DNA of 10,377 bases from NCBI GenBank assembly GCA_017391665.1, contig JAFOXS010000315.1, positions 1 through 10,377 of the forward strand. Reading direction: 5' to 3'. Origin of the DNA: Alistipes sp. (GTDB lineage: Bacteria > Bacteroidota > Bacteroidia > Bacteroidales > Rikenellaceae). Shown one piece after another: positions 5,242 to 10,377 of the stretch. Each line of letters opens with the position of its first letter. The first letter of the stretch is position 1. Both the position numbers and the translations under genes were made by a program. The notes under the pieces are model-generated. The model was not told the origin of the DNA. It did no database searches and saw nothing but the letters and a program-made list of their open reading frames with translations.

Positions 5242-7788
5242 ATGTCAAAAGACCCTAAAAACCTCACCGAAGTGAGTTACAATGACGCGGTCGCTGCGTC
5301 GAAAGAGTACTTCGCCGGTGACGACCTGGCCGCTACCGTATGGGTGAGCAAATATGCGCTGAAGGATTCGTTCGGCCATATCTACGAGCGTACACCCGAG
5401 GATATGCACCATCGTATCGCTGCCGAGCTGGAGCGCATCGAGAACAAGTATCCCAACCCGATGAAGCAGGACGAGATCTTCTCGCTGCTCGACCACTTCC
5501 GTTACATCATCCCCCAAGGTGGTCCCATGACGGGTATCGGCAACAACCTGCAGGTGGCATCGTTGTCAAACTGTTTCGTTATCGGCAACCGCAACCACGC
5601 TGACTCTTACGGCGGTATCTTCCGCATGGACGAGGAGCAGGTACAGCTCATGAAGCGTCGCGGCGGCGTAGGCCACGACCTCTCGGAGTTGCGTCCCACG
5701 GGCTCTCCCGTATTGAACTCAGCACTCACCTCGACAGGTATCGTTCCCTTCATGGAGCGCTACTCTAACTCTACTCGCGAGGTGGCACAGGATGGCCGTC
5801 GCGGAGCGCTGATGCTCTCGCTCTCGGTTAAGCACCCCGACGCTGAGCGTTTCATCGACGCAAAGACACAGTCAGGCAAGGTGACCGGTGCAAACGTATC
5901 GATCAAGCTCGATGACGAGTTCATGCGTGCAGCACAGGCAGGCAAGCCCTACAAGCAGCAGTTCCCCATCACGGCCGAGAAGCCCAAGATGGAGGTAGAG
6001 ATCGACGCCAAGAAGTTGTGGGACAAGATCATCCACAATGCATGGCAGTCAGCCGAGCCCGGTGTATTGTTCTGGGATACAATCATCCGCGAGAGTGTGC
6101 CCGACTGCTACGCAGACCTCGGTTTCACAACAGTATCTACCAACCCCTGTGGCGAGATTCCTCTCTGCCCCTACGACAGCTGCCGTCTGCTGGCTCTGAA
6201 CCTTCTGAGCTACGTGGAGAACCCCTTCACCAAGGATGCAAAGTTCAACTTCGATCTCTTCCGCGAGCACGTAAGCAAAGCTATGCGCATGATGGACGAC
6301 ATCATCGACCTGGAGCTGGAGAAGGTTGATCTTATCATCAACAAGGTGGCAAGCGATCCCGAGGAGGCTGACATCCGCCACGTCGAGCACGAGTTGTGGC
6401 TCAAGATCAAGGACATGGCTTTGCGTGGCCGTCGTACAGGTTTGGGTATCACGGCAGAGGGCGATATGCTGGCAGCGCTGGGTCTGCGCTACGGCTCTGA
6501 CGAGGCTATCGACTTCGCAGTGGAGGTACACCGCACATTGGCACTCGCAGCATACCGTGCATCAGTCAAGATGGCTGAGGAGCGTGGTGCGTTCCCCATC
6601 TACGATGCAGCCCGCGAGGCATCGAACCCCATGATCGAGCGTATCAAGGAGGCTGATCCCGAGCTCTACGCCGAGATGGTAAAGCATGGCCGTCGTAACA
6701 TCGCAATGTTGACAATTGCTCCTACGGGTACCACATCGCTCATGTCGCAGACTACATCTGGTATTGAGCCCGTATTCCGCCCCGTATACAAGCGTCGTCG
6801 CAAGATCAACCCCTCGGACAAGGGTAAGGTTGCCGACTTCGTGGATCAGATGGGCGAGAAGTTCGAGGAGTACTATGTATATCACCACCAGTTTGTTAAG
6901 TGGCTGGAGAAGAATGGCTACGACACATCGAAGTTGCAGTCTATCCCCGAGGATGAGCTCGCATCATGGCTCGAGGCATCACCCTACCACGGCGCAACAG
7001 CCAACGACATCGACTGGGTTGCCAAGGTACGCATGCAGGGTGCTATCCAGAAGTGGGTGGACCACTCAATTTCGGTTACTGTAAACCTCCCGAACGACGT
7101 TACCGAGGAGTTGGTTGCCGAGGTATATCGCACCGCATGGGAGTGTGGCTGTAAGGGTGTTACCGTATATCGTGACGGTTGCCGCGACGGTGTGCTTATC
7201 GACGCCAAGAAGAAGGGCGAGGCACCCAAGCAGTGCAAGGAGCCCTCACAGGCGAAGCGTCCCAAGTCTATCCCAGCAGATATCGTACGTTTCAAGAACG
7301 GTAGCGAGGACTGGATCGCATTCGTAGGTATTCAGAACGACCGCCCCTATGAGATCTTCACCGGTAAGATCGAGGAGGATGCAATGTATATCCCCCGCAA
7401 GATCACCAAGGGCTGGATCATCAAGGTTCGCGAGGAGGATGGCTCGAAGCGTTACGACTTCCAGTATCAGGACCGCTACGGATACACCAACACTATCGGT
7501 GGTATCTCACGTTTGTTCGACGAGGAGTTCTGGAACTATGCTAAGCTGATCTCTGGCGTATTGCGTCACGGCATGCCTATTGACAAGGTAGTACACCTGA
7601 TCGATGGCCTGCACCTCAACAGCGAGAGTATCAACACATGGAAAAACGGAGTGCAGCGCGCCCTGAAGCAGTACATTGCCGATGGTACAAAGTCGAAGGG
7701 CAAGTGCCCGCAGTGTGGTCAGGAGGAGATGGCTTACCAGAACGGTTGCCTCACCTGCATGTCATGTGGATACTCAAAATGTGGATAG
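5242..7788 (+). CDS. nrdJ: Class II (adenosylcobalamin-dependent) ribonucleoside-diphosphate reductase
   Basis: The 848-residue product reduces ribonucleotides to deoxyribonucleotides using a thiyl radical generated from adenosylcobalamin, so it works with or without oxygen. Catalytic residues are clear. The redox pair is Cys111 (SLSNCFVIGN) and Cys314 (YDSC). The radical cysteine is Cys303 in NPCGE (301-305), with Asn301 and Glu305. The phosphate-binding loop APTGTTSLM is at 493-501. The spacing Cys303 to Cys314 matches the Thermotoga maritima enzyme (Cys322, Cys333). The N-terminus reaches the catalytic barrel quickly and I see no ATP-cone domain. The C-terminal tail carries six cysteines (822, 825, 836, 839, 842, 847) as CPQCG and CLTCMSCGYSKCG, a zinc-ribbon-like element that probably relays electrons from thioredoxin to the active site. 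It is a single-gene unit with no nrdAB, nrdDG or B12-transport gene beside it. Confidence 0.95.
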   Translation: MSKDPKNLTEVSYNDAVAASKEYFAGDDLAATVWVSKYALKDSFGHIYERTPEDMHHRIAAELERIENKYPNPMKQDEIFSLLDHFRYIIPQGGPMTGIGNNLQVASLSNCFVIGNRNHADSYGGIFRMDEEQVQLMKRRGGVGHDLSELRPTGSPVLNSALTSTGIVPFMERYSNSTREVAQDGRRGALMLSLSVKHPDAERFIDAKTQSGKVTGANVSIKLDDEFMRAAQAGKPYKQQFPITAEKPKMEVEIDAKKLWDKIIHNAWQSAEPGVLFWDTIIRESVPDCYADLGFTTVSTNPCGEIPLCPYDSCRLLALNLLSYVENPFTKDAKFNFDLFREHVSKAMRMMDDIIDLELEKVDLIINKVASDPEEADIRHVEHELWLKIKDMALRGRRTGLGITAEGDMLAALGLRYGSDEAIDFAVEVHRTLALAAYRASVKMAEERGAFPIYDAAREASNPMIERIKEADPELYAEMVKHGRRNIAMLTIAPTGTTSLMSQTTSGIEPVFRPVYKRRRKINPSDKGKVADFVDQMGEKFEEYYVYHHQFVKWLEKNGYDTSKLQSIPEDELASWLEASPYHGATANDIDWVAKVRMQGAIQKWVDHSISVTVNLPNDVTEELVAEVYRTAWECGCKGVTVYRDGCRDGVLIDAKKKGEAPKQCKEPSQAKRPKSIPADIVRFKNGSEDWIAFVGIQNDRPYEIFTGKIEEDAMYIPRKITKGWIIKVREEDGSKRYDFQYQDRYGYTNTIGGISRLFDEEFWNYAKLISGVLRHGMPIDKVVHLIDGLHLNSESINTWKNGVQRALKQYIADGTKSKGKCPQCGQEEMAYQNGCLTCMSCGYSKCG

Positions 7789-7844
7789 GATAATACTAAA
7801 AAGCATTTTATAAAGGCTTAAAGTGTAAAAAAAAGTAGAAAATC

Positions 7845-7875
7845 TTGTTTTTTTATATTTTTATTTACATCTTTG
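7845..7875 (+). promoter_or_regulatory. Probable ompA promoter
   Basis: TTG (7845-7847) and CATCTTTG (7868-7875) are spaced by 20 bases. The -7 element is one base from the TAnnTTTG consensus. Start of transcription near 7882 would give a leader of about 145 bases. No good hairpin terminator is seen between the nrdJ stop and this point, so some read-through from nrdJ is possible. Confidence 0.45.
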
Positions 7876-7906
7876 CATCGTATATGCGGTGCTAAACCTT
7901 CAGAAA

Positions 7907-7958
7907 ATCGCGTTTTCAACTGGATTTGAGCGCGAAATAGGGGATTTGGTGGCGCTCA
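7907..7958 (+). promoter_or_regulatory. Structured 5' leader of the ompA-family gene
   Basis: TGAGCGC (7927-7933) is an exact inverted repeat of GCGCTCA (7952-7958) with an 18-base loop. A competing pairing joins TCGCG (near 7908-7912) with the overlapping CGCGA (7931-7935). The two stems share bases and cannot form together. The structure may stabilise the mRNA of an abundant porin or be a target for post-transcriptional control. No known riboswitch class is recognised. Confidence 0.35.
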
Positions 7959-8027
7959 TACATATTTAATTAATAACATGTGTAAACGGAATTATTATTA
8001 TTCACAGCACAATAAACAAAATTAATT

Positions 8028-9179
8028 ATGAAAAAGTTTTTACTTTCTATCGCTATTGTAGCGATCTCTGCCGGTAGCGTATTCGCTCAGGAGAATTCTG
8101 CAGAGAAACTTCGCTGGAAGGGCATCATGAACAACGGTTTCTGGTCAAACTGGGAGCTCAGCGTTGCTGGTGGTGTTAACGCAACTGCTTGGGATGGTGT
8201 TGCAACAAATCAGTCAACTGGTGACCTCGGTTGGCAGGTTGAGGGTGGCCTCACAAAGTGGTTCAACCCTATCGTAGGTGCTCGCGTACAGCTTATCGGT
8301 GGTCGTTTGAACGCTTCTGACGACTTCATCAAGAGCAACTGGATCATGCCCCACGCTGACGCTGTTTTGAACCTTTCTAACTGGTTCGGTGGCTACCGTG
8401 AGGATCGCGTATACTATGCAAAGGTATTCGCTGGTGCAGGTGTACACTGGGTAAACGTTAAGAATGATGCAGGTTCTGGTTTCGCTGCAACCGCTGGTTT
8501 GATCAACACATTCCGCGTATGCAAGCAGTTGGATATCAACCTCGAGTTGAAGGGCATCCTTTCAGCAGGTCACGATATGCCTCGCGCTATCGCTCCTATG
8601 GCTGCAAAGTATGGTCAGATCTACTCTGCTACTTTGGGTGTTGCTTACCGCTTCAACAAGCGTGACTGGAGCAAGGCTTACTCACAGGAGGAGGTTGACG
8701 GCTACTTGGCTTCAATCGCTGCTTTGGAGGCTGGCTTGGCTGAGGCTCACCGCAACGAGGGTAAGTTGAACGAGCGTTTGGCTGCTCAGAAGGCTGCTAC
8801 AGATCAGGCTTTGAAGGACAACGAGGCTTTGCGTGCTGAGTTGGCTAAGAAGAAGAACTCTGTAGTTTCTTCAACAGCTGTATTCTTCAACTTCGACAGC
8901 GCTCGCTTGACTGACCGTGCTAAGGCTTCTATGCAGGTACTTCAGGAGACTATCGCAAATGCTCCCAAGGATCAGGTATTCACCATCGTTGGTCACGCAG
9001 ATGCTAAGACTGGTGCTGCTGCTTACAACCAGAAGCTCTCTGAGAAGCGTGCTAAGGCTGTTTACGATTACCTCGTAGAGCAGGGTGTTAACAAGGATCA
9101 GCTCACTTGGAAGGGTGTTGGTTCAACAGAGAACATCTTCCCTGTTAACAACACTAACCGCGTTGTTATCGTAAAGTAA
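8028..9179 (+). CDS. OmpA-family outer-membrane porin with peptidoglycan-binding domain
   Basis: This 383-residue protein has a signal peptide (MKKFLLSIAIVAISAGSVFA, cleavage before Gln21). An N-terminal beta-barrel follows, about 22-210, with alternating aromatic and hydrophobic strands ending in SATLGVAYRFNKRDW. The linker (about 215-277) is a predicted coiled coil rich in Ala, Glu and Lys. The C-terminal OmpA domain starts near 284 (AVFFNFDSARLTDRAKASM) and includes GHADAKTGAAAYNQKLSEKR (322-341). Asp325 and Arg341 correspond to E. coli Asp271 and Arg286, which bind diaminopimelate. The role is to tie the outer membrane to peptidoglycan, and possibly porin activity. Codons are strongly biased to GCT, GGT and TCT forms compared with neighbours, as in highly expressed genes. 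It is a single-gene unit with a long leader and a strong terminator. Barrel strand number cannot be fixed by eye. Confidence 0.92.
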   Translation: MKKFLLSIAIVAISAGSVFAQENSAEKLRWKGIMNNGFWSNWELSVAGGVNATAWDGVATNQSTGDLGWQVEGGLTKWFNPIVGARVQLIGGRLNASDDFIKSNWIMPHADAVLNLSNWFGGYREDRVYYAKVFAGAGVHWVNVKNDAGSGFAATAGLINTFRVCKQLDINLELKGILSAGHDMPRAIAPMAAKYGQIYSATLGVAYRFNKRDWSKAYSQEEVDGYLASIAALEAGLAEAHRNEGKLNERLAAQKAATDQALKDNEALRAELAKKKNSVVSSTAVFFNFDSARLTDRAKASMQVLQETIANAPKDQVFTIVGHADAKTGAAAYNQKLSEKRAKAVYDYLVEQGVNKDQLTWKGVGSTENIFPVNNTNRVVIVK

Positions 9180-9202
9180 TTTAAGCGAAAACAATAAAAA
9201 AG

Positions 9203-9232
9203 AAAGACTCACCTTCGGGTGGGTCTTTTTTT
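9203..9232 (+). terminator. Intrinsic terminator after the ompA-family gene
   Basis: AAAGACTCACC (9203-9213) and GGTGGGTCTTT (9218-9228) form an 11-base stem with one G-T pair, closed by a stable TTCG (UUCG) tetraloop and followed by a run of T residues to 9232. It lies 23 bases after the stop codon. Confidence 0.92.
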
Positions 9233-9305
9233 ATGCATATTCTGCTTCATGCATTCGTTAGAAGACGGAGAAAACAAGAGAAGAGATGGCGGCGGAATAG
9301 GCCAC

Positions 9306-9346
9306 AAAAAAATTAGGTTGCCAGCAATGTATGGCAACCTAATTTT
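9306..9346 (-). terminator. Terminator of the recF-DUF721 transcript (possibly bidirectional)
   Basis: AAAATTAGGTTGCCA (9309-9323) and TGGCAACCTAATTTT (9332-9346) form a perfect 15-base stem with an 8-base loop. On the minus strand the stem is followed by seven T residues (9312-9306). It starts 9 bases after the DUF721 stop. On the plus strand the stem ends in TTTT, so it may also back up the ompA terminator. Confidence 0.9.
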
Positions 9347-9355
9347 ATCTATATA

Positions 9356-9646
9356 TTACTTAATTATCACCACATTTACAAGCCTTACGCCCGCCACCTG
9401 GTTGATCTGTGCCGCCAGAGCATCTCGCCTGTAGAAAAGCTCGGAACGAATGCTGCTCGATGAAATATGGGCATACAAGACATGATTCTCGAGGCGCAAC
9501 GAAGTAGTGAGGTCTGCTACTCTATCGCCCACAACCTCGCGCCACGTATCGGGTAGACGACCCTCGGCAACCTTCGCTGCTATGTGTGGCTGGGCAAAGA
9601 ACTCCTTGAGCACATCACCCACAAGCATGGTCTTTGTGCGTCTCAT
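9356..9646 (-). CDS. DUF721 (DciA-like) protein
   Basis: This small protein (96 residues) matches the DUF721 family. Its N-terminal part reads VLKEFFAQPHIAAKVAEGRLPDTWREVVGDRVADLTTSLRLENHVLYAHI and is followed by the family-typical LRSEL-like segment (SIRSELFYRRDALAAQINQVAG) and a final beta strand (VRLVNVVIIK). The conserved Trp in DTWREVVG and the NHVLYAHISSS strand are the main hallmarks. DUF721 includes DciA, which in many bacteria lacking DnaC helps load the replicative helicase DnaB. Whether this short Bacteroidota form does so is inference. Its ATG overlaps the recF TGA (ATGA, 9643-9646), so the two are translationally coupled, a replication/repair context that supports the call. Confidence 0.82.
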   Translation of the reverse strand: MRRTKTMLVGDVLKEFFAQPHIAAKVAEGRLPDTWREVVGDRVADLTTSLRLENHVLYAHISSSSIRSELFYRRDALAAQINQVAGVRLVNVVIIK

Positions 9647-10377
9647 CGCTTCACATCGCCTCCCTCGACCATAAAGAGAGCATACTCCTTTCCTGCACGT
9701 GAGAGAGTGCTCTCCAGACGTAGCTTGTTACAATCAGTGATACATATCTGACCAAAGTCATCACCGCCCACAAGCGATAGCAACTTCTCTACACGCCCCA
9801 TGTCCAGCTTGTCGAAGAGGTCATCGAGCAAAAGAATCGGCTTCTCGCCAGTTGCCTCCGCCAACAGGCGATACTGCGCCAACTTCAACGCTATAAGGAA
9901 CGACTTTTGCTGTCCCTGCGAGCCATATTTGCGCAATGGATAGCCGCCGATGGTGAATACAATGTCGTCGCGATGCACGCCGGCGGTAGTAAACTGATTT
10001 ACTATATCGCGCTCGCGTGAACGCAGCAGCACATCAGCCATAGGCATCTCCATAAGTTCGGAGCGATACTCAACAGCCACCTGCTCCCTGTCATCGGATA
10101 GCGTGCGGTAATACTCGGCAACCATAGGCATCATCCTTTCAATCATATCGCGACGCTTCTCATATACACGCGTGCCATGCTCGGCAAGCTGCATGTCGTA
10201 AATCTGCAACATAGCCTCGTCTGACGAGGTTTTCAGGAAACGGTTACGCTCAGCCAGCACCGCGTTATAACGCATCATGGAGTTGAGGTACACCCTATCC
10301 AGCTGCGAAATGAAGCCATTGAGGTAGCGGCGACGCTCCTCGGCAGCATCGGTTATCAGATCGGTATCACGTGGCGA
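9643..10377 (-). CDS. recF: RecF: DNA gap-repair ATPase, partial (N-terminus beyond right edge)
   Basis: The frame is open from the window edge (first residues SPRDTDLITDAAEERRRYLN) to the TGA at 9645-9643, 244 residues. About 120 residues, including the Walker A region, lie outside, judged from the usual RecF length near 365. Hallmarks include the internal SPRDTDLI and EERRRYLNGFISQLDRVYL segment, the ABC-type signature in YGSQGQQKSFLIALKLAQ, and the Walker B and D-loop sequence ILLLDDLFDKLD followed by QICITDCN. RecF is an SMC-like ATPase that loads RecA at single-strand gaps with RecO and RecR. The GTG at 10293 is internal and not the start, because homology continues upstream of it to the edge. 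The gene overlaps the DUF721 gene by 4 bases and shares its terminator. Confidence 0.93.
   Translation of the reverse strand, partial: SPRDTDLITDAAEERRRYLNGFISQLDRVYLNSMMRYNAVLAERNRFLKTSSDEAMLQIYDMQLAEHGTRVYEKRRDMIERMMPMVAEYYRTLSDDREQVAVEYRSELMEMPMADVLLRSRERDIVNQFTTAGVHRDDIVFTIGGYPLRKYGSQGQQKSFLIALKLAQYRLLAEATGEKPILLLDDLFDKLDMGRVEKLLSLVGGDDFGQICITDCNKLRLESTLSRAGKEYALFMVEGGDVKR

Noticed and set aside
7789..7860. A terminator after nrdJ
   Set aside because: Only a 4-base AAGC/GCTT pairing is seen, and the T-rich stretch near 7848 has no adjacent stem, so I do not annotate one.
9219..9434. A 71-codon plus-strand open frame between ompA and the DUF721 gene
   Set aside because: It starts inside the ompA terminator, runs through the second terminator hairpin and overlaps the DUF721 gene.
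10291..10293. GTG as a possible start of RecF
   Set aside because: The frame and clear RecF-like sequence (SPRDTDLITDAAEERRRYL) continue upstream to the window edge, so the gene is truncated by the window and this codon is internal.

Overview
The window looks like an ordinary chromosomal segment of a member of the Bacteroidota, most likely Bacteroidales and possibly an Alistipes-like (Rikenellaceae) genome. The grounds are the bat-type gene pair, Bacteroidota-style promoters (TAnnTTTG at -7, TTG/TTTG near -33), A-rich leaders without strong Shine-Dalgarno sequences, a class I fumarase, a B12-dependent ribonucleotide reductase, and an OmpA porin with a Bacteroidetes-type coiled-coil linker. 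The genus is inference. I see no tRNA, rRNA, CRISPR array, insertion sequence or phage gene. No gene-free stretch exceeds 300 bases; the largest gaps (about 210-240 bases) are described through the promoters, terminators and repeats in them.

Layout. Positions 1-2562 (minus strand) hold batD followed by batE, which runs off the left edge. A 240-base gap separates them from a class I fumarate hydratase, also on the minus strand (2803-4419). This gap holds a 120-base imperfect palindrome placed 2 bases after the fumarase stop, then a terminator hairpin that overlaps the probable batD promoter. A divergent 234-base control region (4420-4653) separates fumarase from ridA (plus, 4654-5028), which ends at a strong terminator. 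nrdJ (plus, 5242-7788) and an ompA-family gene (plus, 8028-9179) follow as separate units, each with its own promoter. ompA has a long leader and a UUCG-loop terminator. Facing it from the right is a minus-strand pair: recF (running off the right edge) and a DUF721/DciA-like gene that overlaps it by ATGA and ends in its own hairpin terminator.

The genes are mostly housekeeping: TCA cycle or fumarate respiration (fumarase), detoxification of reactive enamines (RidA), dNTP synthesis (NrdJ), outer-membrane anchoring (OmpA), DNA repair and replication (RecF, DUF721) and an envelope or stress-related Bat complex (BatD, BatE). There is no convincing new multi-gene system. The most unusual item is the 120-base palindrome after the fumarase gene, which has the look of an interspersed repeat or a structured 3' UTR. 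Several paired inverted repeats in the promoter regions of ridA, nrdJ and ompA are weaker leads.
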